Source of the DNA: Paracoccaceae bacterium
GTDB lineage: Bacteria; Pseudomonadota; Alphaproteobacteria; Rhodobacterales; Rhodobacteraceae
NCBI GenBank assembly: GCA_020622085.1
Contig: JAHRYM010000001.1
Location: 1,573,293 to 1,637,292, forward strand
Direction: 5' to 3'
DNA: 64,000 nucleotides
The notes beneath the pieces were generated by a model. The model saw only the letters and a list, made by a program, of their open reading frames with translations. It was not told where the DNA came from and ran no database searches. Of the stretch, positions 20,282 through 30,444 are shown piece by piece. The position numbers were made by a program, and so were the translations under genes. Every line of letters begins with the position of its first letter. Position 1 is the stretch's first letter.

Positions 20282-21003
20282 CGCAACCGCTTCTCCAGGT
20301 CGAGAATGCCGAGACCTACTACGGCAACATCCGCGCCCTGTCCGGCGTCGATATCGAGGTCCAGAAGGGCGAGATCGTCTGCCTGATCGGCGCCAACGGC
20401 GCGGGCAAGTCGACGCTGATGATGACGATCTGCGGCGCGCAGCCCGCGCGTTCGGGCCGGATCCTGTTCGAGGGCAACGACATCACCCGGATGCCGACGC
20501 ATCTGATCGCCCGGCTGCGCATCGCCCAGTCGCCCGAAGGGCGGCGGATCTTCCAGCGCATGACGGTGACGGAAAACCTGCAGATGGGCGCCAGCCTCGA
20601 CAACCAGGCCCATTTCAAGGAGGACGTGGAGAAGATGTTCACGCTCTTTCCGCGCCTGAAGGAACGCCAGCACCAGCGGGCCGGAACCCTGTCGGGGGGT
20701 GAACAGCAGATGCTGTCGATCGCCCGGGCCTTGATGGCGCGGCCAAAGCTTCTGCTGCTGGACGAACCCTCGCTGGGCCTCGCGCCGCTGATCATCAAGC
20801 AGATCTTCGAGGCGATCCGGGTGCTGAACAAGGAAACCGCGCTGACCGTGTTCCTGGTCGAACAGAACGCCTTTGCCGCGCTCAAGCTGTCGCACCGCGG
20901 CTATGTGATGGTCAACGGCAAGGTCACCATGTCGGGCCCCAGCAAGGAATTGCTGGCCAACCCGGAAATCCGCGCGGCCTACCTTGAAGGGGGGCACCAC
21001 TGA
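20278..21003 (+). CDS. livF: Branched-chain amino-acid ABC transporter ATP-binding protein LivF
   Basis: Second ATPase of the Liv importer, 241 residues. It has Walker A GANGAGKSTLMM, Q-loop region IAQSPEGRRIFQRMTVTENL, signature LSGGEQQMLSIARALM, Walker B LLLLDEPSLGLAP, and a Gln-containing switch VEQNAFAAL typical of LivF. It overlaps livG by four bases (ATGA) and precedes a small membrane-protein gene. Confidence 0.95.
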   Translation: MTQPLLQVENAETYYGNIRALSGVDIEVQKGEIVCLIGANGAGKSTLMMTICGAQPARSGRILFEGNDITRMPTHLIARLRIAQSPEGRRIFQRMTVTENLQMGASLDNQAHFKEDVEKMFTLFPRLKERQHQRAGTLSGGEQQMLSIARALMARPKLLLLDEPSLGLAPLIIKQIFEAIRVLNKETALTVFLVEQNAFAALKLSHRGYVMVNGKVTMSGPSKELLANPEIRAAYLEGGHH

Positions 21004-21050
21004 TGACGTCTCTCGGAAAGACCGCATTCGACAGGACGGAGGGCTGACCC

Positions 21051-21395
21051 ATGCAAGGCATTCTCTACGAGGAACCCTCGGTGATGACATTCGTCGTCAT
21101 CACCCTGGTCATGGGCGGCTGGAGCGCCTGGCGCACCGGCAAGGCCTGTGCCGATGGCTGGAGCCCGATTTCGACTCTGGTGATCTACATCGCGCTTCTG
21201 GGGGTTGGGATCCGTTTCATCCATCACGCGCTGTTTGACGGCACGTTCCTGTCGCCGCACTACTATCTTGTCGATACTGCCATCTTGATGATCGTGGGCT
21301 TTGCAGGCTACCGTTATACCCGGACCCGGCAGATGACCGAACGTTACTACTGGCTCTATCGCAAGACGTCGCCCTTCAGCTGGGACGCAAAATGA
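21051..21395 (+). CDS. Small conserved membrane protein of the liv operon
   Basis: A 114-residue protein with about three hydrophobic segments (near residues 11-25, 42-58 and 71-88) and a basic, aromatic C-terminus (RQMTERYYWLYRKTSPFSW). I associate it with a family of unknown function (DUF6867-like) found beside liv transporters in Rhodobacterales, from memory. SD GGAGGG lies 8 bases before the ATG. It lies between livF and livK, so it may assist the transporter, but its function is unknown. Confidence 0.75.
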   Translation: MQGILYEEPSVMTFVVITLVMGGWSAWRTGKACADGWSPISTLVIYIALLGVGIRFIHHALFDGTFLSPHYYLVDTAILMIVGFAGYRYTRTRQMTERYYWLYRKTSPFSWDAK

Positions 21396-21404
21396 TACAC
21401 GGCC

Positions 21405-21424
21405 TGCCGCATCCCGGTGCGGCA
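21405..21424 (+). other. Stem-loop before livK
   Basis: Stem TGCCGCA (21405-21411) with TGCGGCA (21418-21424) around a 6-base loop, in the gap between the permease/ATPase genes and livK. There is no T run. It may be an RNA processing or stability element that lets livK be expressed at a different level. Confidence 0.4.
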
Positions 21425-21498
21425 CGGCACGGCAGCAGCGAGCGGAGCCGCCTGTTGCCCAGTAGACCACAAGCTTCGCTTAACCTGGGAGTAACCTA

Positions 21499-22614
21499 AT
21501 GAAAAAAACCTTCATCTCGGCCCTGGCCCTTGCGGCGTCGCTTGGCGTCGGTTCGGCGGCCTGGGCCGATATCATCGTCGGCATCGGCGCGCCGATCACC
21601 GGCCCGAACGCTGCCTTCGGCGCGCAGATCCAGAAGGGCGTGGAACAGGCTGCCGCCGACATCAACGCTGCGGGCGGCATCAACGGCGAACAGATCAAGC
21701 TGGTCGTGGGCGATGACGTGTCCGACCCCAAACAGGGCGTCTCGGTCGCCAACAAGTTCGCCGCCGACGGCGTGAAGGTGGTGATCGGCCACTTCAACTC
21801 GGGCGTGTCGATCCCGGCCTCGGAAGTCTATGCCGAGAACGGCATCCTTGAAATCTCCCCGGCGGCCACCAACCCGGTCTACACCGAGCGTGGGCTGTGG
21901 AACACCTTCCGCACCTGCGGCCGTGACGACCAGCAGGGCGACATTGCCGGTGCCTATATCGCCGAGCATTACAAGGACGCCAAGGTTGCCGTCGTCCATG
22001 ACAAGACCCCCTACGGGCAGGGCCTGGCGGATCTGACCAAGGCCGCGATGAACAAGGGCGGCGTGACCGAGGTCATGTATGAAGGCATCAACGCCGGCGA
22101 CAAGGACTTCTCGGCGCTGATCGCCAAGATGAAGGAAGCCGGCGTCTCGCTGGTCTACTACGGCGGCCTGCACACCGAAGCCGGCCTGATCATCCGCCAG
22201 ATGGCCGACCAGGGCCTGAAAGCCAAGCTGATGTCGGGCGACGGCATCGTGTCGAACGAACTCGCCTCGATCGCGGGCGACGCGGTCGAAGGCACCATGA
22301 ACACCTTCCCGCCCGATCCGCGCCTGAAGCCGGAAGCCAAGGATCTGGTCGAGAAGTTCCGCGCCGAGGGCTTTGAGCCGGAAGCCTACACGATGTATGC
22401 CTATGCGGCGATGCAGGTGTTGAACGACGCCGCCAAGGCGGCCGGCAGCAACGACACGATGGCGATCGCAGAAGCCCTGAAAGCCAAGGGCCCCTTCCCG
22501 ACCGTTCTCGGCGAACTGAGCTTCGACGCGAAAGGCGACGTGACGAAGCCCGACTACGTCATGTATGAATGGAAGAAGGGCGACGACGGGAAATATACCT
22601 ACGTCCAGAAGTAA
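21499..22614 (+). CDS. livK: Branched-chain amino-acid ABC transporter substrate-binding protein
   Basis: Periplasmic receptor of the Liv importer, 371 residues. The Sec signal peptide ends near residue 23 (SAAWA, then [13 protein letters not shown]). The mature part shows the type I periplasmic-binding fold with [20 protein letters not shown] and the ligand-region block [19 protein letters not shown] lies upstream of the ATG. It follows livHMGF and the small membrane gene, and a terminator closes the transcript. Confidence 0.94.
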   Translation: MKKTFISALALAASLGVGSAAWADIIVGIGAPITGPNAAFGAQIQKGVEQAAADINAAGGINGEQIKLVVGDDVSDPKQGVSVANKFAADGVKVVIGHFNSGVSIPASEVYAENGILEISPAATNPVYTERGLWNTFRTCGRDDQQGDIAGAYIAEHYKDAKVAVVHDKTPYGQGLADLTKAAMNKGGVTEVMYEGINAGDKDFSALIAKMKEAGVSLVYYGGLHTEAGLIIRQMADQGLKAKLMSGDGIVSNELASIAGDAVEGTMNTFPPDPRLKPEAKDLVEKFRAEGFEPEAYTMYAYAAMQVLNDAAKAAGSNDTMAIAEALKAKGPFPTVLGELSFDAKGDVTKPDYVMYEWKKGDDGKYTYVQK

Positions 22615-22639
22615 TCCCTCGACCTTCTGAATTGACCAC

Positions 22640-22678
22640 CCGCCGCGCAGCCCATCGGTTGCGCGGCGGTTTTCGTTT
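22640..22678 (+). terminator. Rho-independent terminator after livK
   Basis: Perfect 10-bp stem (CCGCCGCGCA at 22640-22649 with TGCGCGGCGG at 22660-22669), then TTTTCGTTT. It starts 25 bases after the livK stop and ends the liv operon. Confidence 0.9.
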
Positions 22679-22813
22679 GTGCCGATCTGGCTCACCCGCC
22701 ACATGTAAACCGCGCCGGGCTGGCGGCAAGTAGTTGACAGCACGACGCTTGCATGAATGACTTCGGATCAGCCCTGCCCCCGAAGTGCAGGCTGCCAAAA
22801 CAGGGAGACCACC

Positions 22814-23635
22814 ATGCGACTTGCATCCATCGGCGCCTTGGCCGCCGTCCTGATCGCCTCGACGACCGCCCTTTTCGCGGGGGAAACGCTCGACCGCGTC
22901 ACCTCCTCGGGCAAGCTCAATGTCGCCACCAACGCGGGCTGGCCTCCGCAAAGCTTCCTTGACGACAGCAACAAGCTGGTGGGCTTCGACATCGACGTGG
23001 CGACCGAAATCGCCAAGCGGCTGGGGGTGGAACCGACCTTTGACACGCCGGAATGGGGCGTGATGACCGGCGGCCACTGGGGCGGGCGCTGGGATGTGGC
23101 GGTTGGGTCGATCACGCCGACGAAGCCCCGTTCGGAAGTTCTGGATTTTGCAGGGATCTACTACTACAGCCCCTATGTCTTTGCCGTCCATGCCGACAGC
23201 AAGATCGCCGACCAGAAGGACCTGAACGGCAAGCGCATCGGGGTCGAAACCTCAACCACCTCGGAAGACTACATCAACCGGCGCCTGGTGATCGACGCGC
23301 CGGATTTCCCGCCGATCGAGTACTGGCTCGAACCGGGCGAGATCAAGACCTATGCCGATTCCATGCTGCCCTTCGATGACCTGCGTCTGGGCGACGGTGT
23401 GCGTGTCGATGCGGTGATCGCGCCGGAACAGACCGTGATGAACGCGATCAAGAACGGCTATCCCATCAAGGCGCTGGCGGGCGACTATGCCTTCCGCGAG
23501 CCGCTGGTCGTCGTGGCCGACAAGGGCGATGCGGAATGGACCGCGAAGCTGCACGAGACCATCGCCGCCATGCGCGATGACGGCACCTTGGGCAAGCTGA
23601 CCGAGAAATGGTATGGCAAGGACTATTCCAGATAG
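22814..23635 (+). CDS. Polar amino-acid ABC transporter substrate-binding protein (family 3)
   Basis: Periplasmic solute-binding protein of 273 residues. The signal peptide ends near residue 22 (TTALFAG). The family 3 signature is GFDIDVATEIAKRLGVEP, and the domain includes WDVAVGSITPTKPRSEVLDFA. It would deliver a polar amino acid, opine or amine to the permease and ATPase at 25.0-26.8 kb. GGGAG is 8 bases before ATG 22814. An FAD oxidoreductase gene separates it from the permease, suggesting that the imported substrate is oxidised in the cell (inference). Confidence 0.9.
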   Translation: MRLASIGALAAVLIASTTALFAGETLDRVTSSGKLNVATNAGWPPQSFLDDSNKLVGFDIDVATEIAKRLGVEPTFDTPEWGVMTGGHWGGRWDVAVGSITPTKPRSEVLDFAGIYYYSPYVFAVHADSKIADQKDLNGKRIGVETSTTSEDYINRRLVIDAPDFPPIEYWLEPGEIKTYADSMLPFDDLRLGDGVRVDAVIAPEQTVMNAIKNGYPIKALAGDYAFREPLVVVADKGDAEWTAKLHETIAAMRDDGTLGKLTEKWYGKDYSR

Positions 23636-23699
23636 TCACGCCATTGCGGCGCGGGGGAAGCCTCCCCGCGCCTGTCCTGTCCCGAAAAGAGCATCTCCG

Positions 23700-25034
23700 A
23701 TGAACGCCCCTGCCCCGATGGCTTCTGCCCCGCACACCCGCACCGCCCCCCAGGACTATGCCGATGTCTGGTACAGGCGCCAGATTCCGGCCCCTGCCCC
23801 CGCCCGACCTGCGCTCAGGGGCACGATTGATACCGACATCTGCATCATCGGTGGTGGACTTGCCGGGCTGACCGCTGCGCATGAACTGGCGCGTGCCGGG
23901 CGCCGGGTGGTTCTGGTCGACCAGCACCGCGTCGGCTGGGGTGCCTCGGGGCGCAACGGCGGTTTTGTCAGCCCGGGCTATGCGCAGGGCTTCGACAAGA
24001 TCGCCGCCCGCGTGGGCGAACCGGCGGCAATCGAACTGCACAAGATGTCGATCGAGGGCATGGAGATCGTCGCGGGCAACATCCGCGATCTGGGCATCAC
24101 CGAGGCCCACCCGCAGCCGGGGATCTTCGGCATGGTCCGCTATGACGCCGGCAAGGCGCTGGCGCAGCGGCGCGACTGGCTTTTGCGGACCTTCGGCTAC
24201 GAGGTCGAGCACCTGGACCGCGCGGGCCTGTCGCGGCATGTGACCTCGCCGGTCTATCATCAGGCGCTGCATGATGCGAACGCCTTCCATTTTGATCCGC
24301 TCGCCTATGCCAGGGGTCTTGCCCGCGCCGCCGAATCCCTGGGTGCGCAGGTCTTCGAGGCGACCCCCGCCACGACGATCGAGCGCGAGGGCGCAGGACG
24401 GATCGTGCGCACACCCGAAGGCCGGATCAATGCGCAGCACGTCGTCGTCACCACGGGCGGCTATACCACGGGCCTTGTGCCGGCGATGGCGCGGGCCTTC
24501 CTGCCGATTGCCACCTATGTCATGGTCACGCGCGCCGATCCCGACCTGATCGCCCGCGCCATCCACACCACGTCGGCCATCGGCGACGACCGGCGCGCGG
24601 GTGATTACTACCGGCTGGTCGAGGGTGGCAAGCGCATCCTCTGGGGCGGCAAGATCACCACCCGCACGACGGAACCCCGCCATCTGGGCCGGCTCTTGCA
24701 CCGCACCATGACCTCGACCTATCCGCAGCTTGCGGGGCTGGAAATCGAGATGGTCTGGTCGGGCCTCATGTCCTACGCCCGCCACCTGATGCCGCAGATC
24801 GGACAGGTCGAACCCGGGCTCTGGCATGCGACGGCCTTTGGCGGCCATGGCATGAACACCACCACAATCGGCGGGCGGGTGATCGCCGAAGCCATCCTTG
24901 GCCAGTCAGAACGCTGGCGCCGCTTCACCCCTTTCGGGCTGGACTGGACCGGCGGGCTGATCGGCATGGCGGCGGTGCAGCTGACCTACTGGAAGCTTCA
25001 GGCCGAGGATTACTGGCGCGAACGCAAGGGCTGA
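23700..25034 (+). CDS. FAD-dependent oxidoreductase, DAO family (gamma-glutamylputrescine/amine oxidase-like)
   Basis: A 444-residue flavoprotein. The N-terminal Rossmann motif is TDICIIGGGLAGLTAAHELA (about residues 42-61), followed by VGWGASGRNGGFVSPGYAQG, a block typical of the PuuB/OrdL branch that oxidises amines or amino acids. The C-terminus has the FAD-contacting GLWHATAFGGHGMNTTTIGG. No signal peptide is present, so it is cytoplasmic. Start ATG 23700 has only a weak SD. It is flanked by the binding protein and permease of an amino-acid importer and most likely acts on that substrate. Confidence 0.88.
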   Translation: MNAPAPMASAPHTRTAPQDYADVWYRRQIPAPAPARPALRGTIDTDICIIGGGLAGLTAAHELARAGRRVVLVDQHRVGWGASGRNGGFVSPGYAQGFDKIAARVGEPAAIELHKMSIEGMEIVAGNIRDLGITEAHPQPGIFGMVRYDAGKALAQRRDWLLRTFGYEVEHLDRAGLSRHVTSPVYHQALHDANAFHFDPLAYARGLARAAESLGAQVFEATPATTIEREGAGRIVRTPEGRINAQHVVVTTGGYTTGLVPAMARAFLPIATYVMVTRADPDLIARAIHTTSAIGDDRRAGDYYRLVEGGKRILWGGKITTRTTEPRHLGRLLHRTMTSTYPQLAGLEIEMVWSGLMSYARHLMPQIGQVEPGLWHATAFGGHGMNTTTIGGRVIAEAILGQSERWRRFTPFGLDWTGGLIGMAAVQLTYWKLQAEDYWRERKG

Positions 25035-25042
25035 GGGGCGCG

Positions 25043-26010
25043 ATGCATTACCACGACAACGTCGATTATCCGCCTCTGCTGAGCCGACCGAACGTCTTCT
25101 TCCCGTTGCTGGCGGCCGTGTTCGCGGGCCTGTGGTGGTTCAATGCCGGCGACAGCGCCATTGGCCGTCTGGTCGCGGGGATCATCCCCGAGGGCGCGTC
25201 ACCCGCCACGCAGACGCTTGCCACAGCGGTGATCGTCACCGCCTTTCTGGCCTTCAACATCGTCGTCGTCATGCGGTTGCCGCTGCGCCAGCAGGTCTGG
25301 CTGGTCTGGGGCGAACTGGCGGTCGTGATCCTTCTGTTCTTCTATTCCTTCGACCTGAGCTTTGCCTTCATCCAGCGCAAGATCGGCTTCCTTCTGACGC
25401 AGGGTCTGGTGACGACGCTCTACATCTCGGCCGTCTCGATTACCATTGCGACCATCCTTGCCCTGATGGGAGCGATTGCGAAACTGTCGTCGAACGGCAT
25501 CGCGCAGGGGATCGCGCATTTCTACACCTCGCTGTTCCGGGGCCTGCCGCTCCTGATGCAGATCTACATGATCTACCTTGGCCTGCCGCAGCTCGGCTAT
25601 GTCGTCGATGCGGTGCCGACCGGCATAGCGGCGCTGTCGCTGTGCTATGGCGCCTACATGACGGAAATCTTCCGAGCCGGGATCGAAAGCATCCCGAAGG
25701 GCCAGTGGGAAGCCGCCCGTGCCCTGGGCCTGCGCCCCGGCGCCGTGATGACGCGGATCATCCTGCCGCAGTCGATGCGCGTCATCATCCCGCCCACCGG
25801 CAACCAGTTCATTTCCATGCTGAAGGACAGCTCGCTCGTCTCGGTCGTCGGTGTGTGGGAACTGATGTATCTGGCCCGCACGCAAGGCCAGACCGAGTTC
25901 CGCCATGTCGAGATGATGATCACCGCCTCCCTGATCTACTGGCTGATGTCGATCGTGCTTGAACTGATCCAGAAACGGATCGAGACCCACTTCAACAAGG
26001 CGGTGACAAG

Positions 26011-26014
<4 letters not shown>
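25043..26014 (+). CDS. Amino-acid ABC transporter permease (HisM/GlnP type)
   Basis: A 323-residue inner-membrane permease. The conserved domain starts near residue 115 ([20 protein letters not shown]) and includes the EAA loop ([21 protein letters not shown], then [12 protein letters not shown]). About three extra N-terminal hydrophobic segments precede the core, making it longer than standard GlnP proteins. GAGGGG lies just before the ATG. It overlaps the ATPase gene by ATGA. Only one permease gene is seen, so it probably acts as a homodimer. Confidence 0.92.
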
Positions 26015-26787
<773 letters not shown>

Positions 26788-26794
26788 ACGGGCC

Positions 26795-26840
26795 TTGACG
26801 CGCTGTGGGATGGGGTCTAAGTAAGTGATCAGACACTTAC
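26795..26840 (+). promoter_or_regulatory. Promoter and palindromic operator of the tetR-hlyD operon
   Basis: GTAAGTG (26821-26827) and CACTTAC (26834-26840) form a perfect 7-bp inverted repeat with a 6-base centre, 14 bases before the tetR ATG. A TTGACG -35-like box lies at 26795-26800, and a weak -10 (TAAGTA) overlaps the palindrome. The position fits autorepression by the TetR-type product (inference). Confidence 0.7.
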
Positions 26841-26853
26841 CAAAGGCGCCGCC

Positions 26854-27450
26854 ATGCGAAAGCCCGCCGATCTGCGCAAGGCCGAGATCATCGCCACCGT
26901 GCTGGCATTGGCCGACCGCATCGGGCCCGACCGGGTGACGACCGGCGCCGTGGCGGCCGAAGTGGGCGTGACGCAAGCCGCGCTCTTTCGCCACTTTCCC
27001 AGCAAATCGGCGATGTGGCAGGCGGTGGCCGGTCATGTCGCGGGCGAACTCTCGGCCGCCTGGGACGAGGCCCTTGCCCGGCAAGGCGGGTCGCTTGACC
27101 GGCTGACGGCGCTGTTCGCGGCGCAGCTTGACCGGATCGCCACCATCCCTGCCCTGCCGATGCTCCTGTTTTCGCGCGAACTCAATGTCGAGAATGACGC
27201 TCTCCGCGCCATCTTCCGCGGACGGCTCACGGCCTTTCACGGGCTTCTCATGCAAGAGGTGGGTCTTGGACAGGCTGCGGGTCGGTTGCGGGCCGATGTG
27301 GCGCCTGCGGATGTCGCGGTGCTGCTGACCTCGCTGGTGCAGGGCGTGGCGATCCGCTGGACGCTGGGCGCGCGGGACTTTCCGCTGGTGGCCGAGGGCC
27401 TGCGCCTGCTTGGGGTGCAACTGCGGCTCTTGTCGGCGAAGGAGGCATGA
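26854..27450 (+). CDS. TetR-family transcriptional regulator
   Basis: A 198-residue repressor-type protein with an N-terminal HTH (about residues 9-55, RVTTGAVAAEVGVTQAALFRHF) and an all-helical C-terminal ligand/dimer domain without recognisable specificity. It sits upstream of, and overlaps, the hlyD-ftsX-ABC exporter genes. A perfect inverted repeat before its start is the likely binding site. Such regulators release DNA when a small molecule, often an export substrate, binds. Confidence 0.9.
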   Translation: MRKPADLRKAEIIATVLALADRIGPDRVTTGAVAAEVGVTQAALFRHFPSKSAMWQAVAGHVAGELSAAWDEALARQGGSLDRLTALFAAQLDRIATIPALPMLLFSRELNVENDALRAIFRGRLTAFHGLLMQEVGLGQAAGRLRADVAPADVAVLLTSLVQGVAIRWTLGARDFPLVAEGLRLLGVQLRLLSAKEA

Positions 27451-27452
27451 CG

Positions 27453-28601
27453 ATGCAGCGGCGTTACTGGATTTATGGCGCAGTGGCGGCAATCGCACTG
27501 GGGGCCGGCGTATTCGTTATGACCGAACGGCCGTTGACGGTGCAGGTGGTCCGGCCCGAGACGGATGTGCCCCTGAGGATCTACGGGCTTGGCACGGTCG
27601 AGGCGCGGGTTCTGTCGCGCGTCGGCTTCGAGGTCGGCGGCGCGCTGATCCGGCTGGATGTCGATGCGGGCGACCGTGTCATGAAGGGGCAGGAACTCGC
27701 CGCCCTGCACCCCGCCGAACAGGAGGCACGCGTGGCCCGCGCCGAAGCAGCGGTGGCCGCGGCGACCGCCAATGCCGCCAAGGCCGAGGCCGCCGTCGAG
27801 CGCGCCCGCGCGATGCTGGCCGAACGCGACGCCGCCAACCGTCGCCAGCAGGATCTGGTGCGCCAGGATGTGGCCTCGGTCCAGCGCGCCGAGGAGGCGC
27901 AGCGCGACGCCGACGTGGCGCGCGCCGATCTGGCGGTGGCCCAGGCCGACGTGCAGGTGATCCGCGCGGCTGCCGCCGACGCCGCCGCCGCGCTGCGGCT
28001 GGAACAGACCCTGCTTGGCCAACGCAGCCTGACCGCCTCCTATGATGCCATGATCGTGTCGCGCCACGCCGAGACCGGCGCCGTGGTGCGGGCCGGCGAG
28101 CCGATCTTTACCCTCTTCGATCCCACGACCATCTGGGTTCAGGCCTATATCGACGAGGAGCGGGCGGGCCAGCTTGCCTTGGGGCAAACCGGCACGATCC
28201 GCCTTCGGTCGCAGCCGCAGGCCGAGTTTCACGGCACCATCGCCCGCATCGGTCTGGAAAGCGACCGCGTGAACGAGGAGCGCCAGATCTGGCTGACCTG
28301 CACCGACTGCCCCGAACAGATGTTCCTTGGCGAACAGGCCGAGGTGCGGATCACCACCGGCAACCGCGACAGCGCGCTGATGGCCCCCGAACTGGCGATC
28401 ACCGGCTTTGACGGCCATCACGGTCGCGTCTGGCTGGTCAGCGAGGGCAAGCTGCATGAGGCTGAACTCACCTTCGGCGCCCGTGATGACCGGGGCCGGG
28501 TCGAGGTGACGGGCGGCCTGCCCGAGGGTGCCGAGATCGTCGCCCTGCCCCCGAAAGCCGCCCGCGACGGCCGCCGCGCCCGGATCGCGGGGGCGCCATG
28601 A
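27453..28601 (+). CDS. HlyD-family periplasmic adaptor subunit
   Basis: A 382-residue membrane-fusion protein. One N-terminal hydrophobic segment (YGAVAAIALGAGVFVM) anchors it in the inner membrane. A lipoyl-like half motif (VGGALIRLDVDAGDRVMKGQ) follows, then a long Ala/Glu/Arg-rich coiled coil (about residues 90-180), the second lipoyl half (SRHAETGAVVRAGEPIFTL) and beta-barrel segments. It bridges the FtsX-like permease to an outer-membrane channel or periplasmic acceptor. AAGGAGG lies 7 bases before ATG 27453; ATG 27447 overlaps tetR but is too close to the SD. Confidence 0.88.
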   Translation: MQRRYWIYGAVAAIALGAGVFVMTERPLTVQVVRPETDVPLRIYGLGTVEARVLSRVGFEVGGALIRLDVDAGDRVMKGQELAALHPAEQEARVARAEAAVAAATANAAKAEAAVERARAMLAERDAANRRQQDLVRQDVASVQRAEEAQRDADVARADLAVAQADVQVIRAAAADAAAALRLEQTLLGQRSLTASYDAMIVSRHAETGAVVRAGEPIFTLFDPTTIWVQAYIDEERAGQLALGQTGTIRLRSQPQAEFHGTIARIGLESDRVNEERQIWLTCTDCPEQMFLGEQAEVRITTGNRDSALMAPELAITGFDGHHGRVWLVSEGKLHEAELTFGARDDRGRVEVTGGLPEGAEIVALPPKAARDGRRARIAGAP

Positions 28602-29731
28602 ATCTTGCGCTGAAGGACATCCGCCACGGGCTTTTCCGCTTCGTGCTGACCTGCTTCGGGCTGGGGCTGCTGATGACGGTCGTGCTGGCGATGATCGGCA
28701 TCTACAACGGCCTTGTCGCCGATGCTCTGGCCATCGTGAAGGCCCCCGCAGCCGATGTCTGGGTGGTCGAGGCCGGAACGCAGGGCCCCTTCGCCGAAGC
28801 CTCCTCGATTCCGCCCGACACGCGGGACGCGGTGGCGCGGATGCCCGGCGTCGCGGCGGCCGGCGCAATCACCTACCAGACGCTCGAGGCCAGCCACGCC
28901 GGCCGCACGCTGCGCGTCTATGCCATCGGCTATGAACTGGGCCGTCCCGGCGGACCGGAACAGATCGCCGAAGGCCGGGGCATCGCCACCAGTCATTTCG
29001 AACTGGTGGCCGACCGCAAGACCGGCCTTCTGGTGGGCGACACGCTCCGGCTGGGGCGCGACCGCTACTCCGTCGTCGGCCTTGTCGAGGATGCGACCAA
29101 CACTGGCGGCGATCCGGCGGTCTATGTGACGCTTGCGGATGCGCTTTCGATCCAGACGAAGCTGGATCCGGCCGCGGCACGGGTGCAGGCGGCACGCGGC
29201 GCCGAACCCGTCAAGCGACCGACGGTCGCCGCTGTCATCGCCAGGATGGAGCCGGGCGCGGATGTGGGCCTACTGGTTGCCACCGTGCGGCAATGGAAAC
29301 ACCTGGGCGCACTGACCGAGGCCGAACAGGAAGAACTGTTGCTGGTGTCGGTCGTCGACAAGGCCCGGCGCCAGATCGGGCTGTTCCTTGGCATCCTGCT
29401 GACCGTCAGCGCCGTGGTGATCGCGCTGATCATCTACACGATGACGATGGAGAAGCTCAAACAGATCGCCACGCTGAAGCTGATCGGCGCGCCCGACCGA
29501 ACCATCATCGGGCTGATCGTCCAGCAGGCGCTGATCCTTGGCGGATCGGGCTGGGCGATCGGGCTGGCGCTGATCCTGACGGTAAAGGACAACTTCCCCC
29601 GCCGGGTGGAGCTTGAGCCCTTCAACGCGATCGTGCTTGCGGGGATCGTCTTTGCCGTCTGCCTCGCGTCTTCGGGGCTTGGGGTGCGGGCGGCGATGAA
29701 GGTCGATCCGGCGACCGCGCTGGGGGGCTGA
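28598..29731 (+). CDS. FtsX-like ABC transporter permease (MacB/DevC type)
   Basis: A 377-residue permease of the type VII ABC class. It has one hydrophobic helix near the N-terminus (LTCFGLGLLMTVVLAMIGIY), a large periplasmic domain (about residues 45-255) and three C-terminal helices starting IGLFLGILLTVSAVVIALII. The coupling motif EKLKQIATLKLIGAPDR is FtsX-typical. It overlaps the adaptor gene by ATGA and precedes its ATPase. The substrate may be a lipid, peptide or toxic compound; the sequence does not say. Confidence 0.9.
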   Translation: MNLALKDIRHGLFRFVLTCFGLGLLMTVVLAMIGIYNGLVADALAIVKAPAADVWVVEAGTQGPFAEASSIPPDTRDAVARMPGVAAAGAITYQTLEASHAGRTLRVYAIGYELGRPGGPEQIAEGRGIATSHFELVADRKTGLLVGDTLRLGRDRYSVVGLVEDATNTGGDPAVYVTLADALSIQTKLDPAAARVQAARGAEPVKRPTVAAVIARMEPGADVGLLVATVRQWKHLGALTEAEQEELLLVSVVDKARRQIGLFLGILLTVSAVVIALIIYTMTMEKLKQIATLKLIGAPDRTIIGLIVQQALILGGSGWAIGLALILTVKDNFPRRVELEPFNAIVLAGIVFAVCLASSGLGVRAAMKVDPATALGG

Positions 29732-29734
29732 GCC

Positions 29735-30427
29735 ATGGCGCTGGGGGATATCCTGATCGAGGTCACGGGCGTGGCCAAGCATTTCGGCGAAGGCCCGACC
29801 CGCGTCGACGCGCTGCGCGAGGTGGATCTGACGGTGCGTGCCGGCGAGGTGATCGCGCTGCTGGGGCCGTCAGGGTCCGGCAAGACGACGCTTCTCAATG
29901 TCATCGGCTGCATCCTTGCGCCCTCGGCGGGCCGGGTGGTGCTGGATGGCGAGCCGGTCTTCGATGGCAAATGGCTTCGGCGCGACCTGCGGCGCCTCAG
30001 GCTCGACAAGATCGGCTTCATCTTTCAGGCGCACAACCTGCTGCCCTTCCTGACGGCCGAGGAAAACGTGGCCGTGGTGCTGGATCTGGCTGGCTGGCCC
30101 CCCGACAAGGGCCGCGCCCGGGCGCGCGAGTTGCTGGAGTATCTCGAGGTCGGCCACCGCGCCCCGGCCAAGCCAGCACTTCTGTCCGGGGGCGAGGCGC
30201 AGCGCGTGGCGATCGCGCGGGCGCTCGCCAACCGGCCGCGGATCATCCTGGCCGACGAACCGACCGCAGCACTTGACAGCAAGCGGGCCGGGCTGGTGAT
30301 GGACCTGCTCAGAAAGCTCGCCACGGAACAGGAAGCCTGTATCGTGACCGTGACCCATGACGAGAAGATCTTCGATCGTTTCGATCGCCTGATCCACCTG
30401 CGCGACGGCCGCCTGGCCGACGCCTGA
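29735..30427 (+). CDS. ABC transporter ATP-binding protein (LolD/MacB type)
   Basis: A 230-residue ATPase. It has Walker A GPSGSGKTTLLN, Q-loop IGFIFQAHNLLPFLTAEENV, signature [17 protein letters not shown], Walker B IILADEPTAALDSKR and H-loop VTHDEKI. The fit is to the LolD/MacB/FtsE class that pairs with FtsX-like permeases. It starts 3 bases after the permease gene and completes an adaptor-permease-ATPase exporter under the TetR regulator. Confidence 0.93.
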   Translation: MALGDILIEVTGVAKHFGEGPTRVDALREVDLTVRAGEVIALLGPSGSGKTTLLNVIGCILAPSAGRVVLDGEPVFDGKWLRRDLRRLRLDKIGFIFQAHNLLPFLTAEENVAVVLDLAGWPPDKGRARARELLEYLEVGHRAPAKPALLSGGEAQRVAIARALANRPRIILADEPTAALDSKRAGLVMDLLRKLATEQEACIVTVTHDEKIFDRFDRLIHLRDGRLADA

Positions 30428-30444
30428 GCCACGGAGGGAGACAT

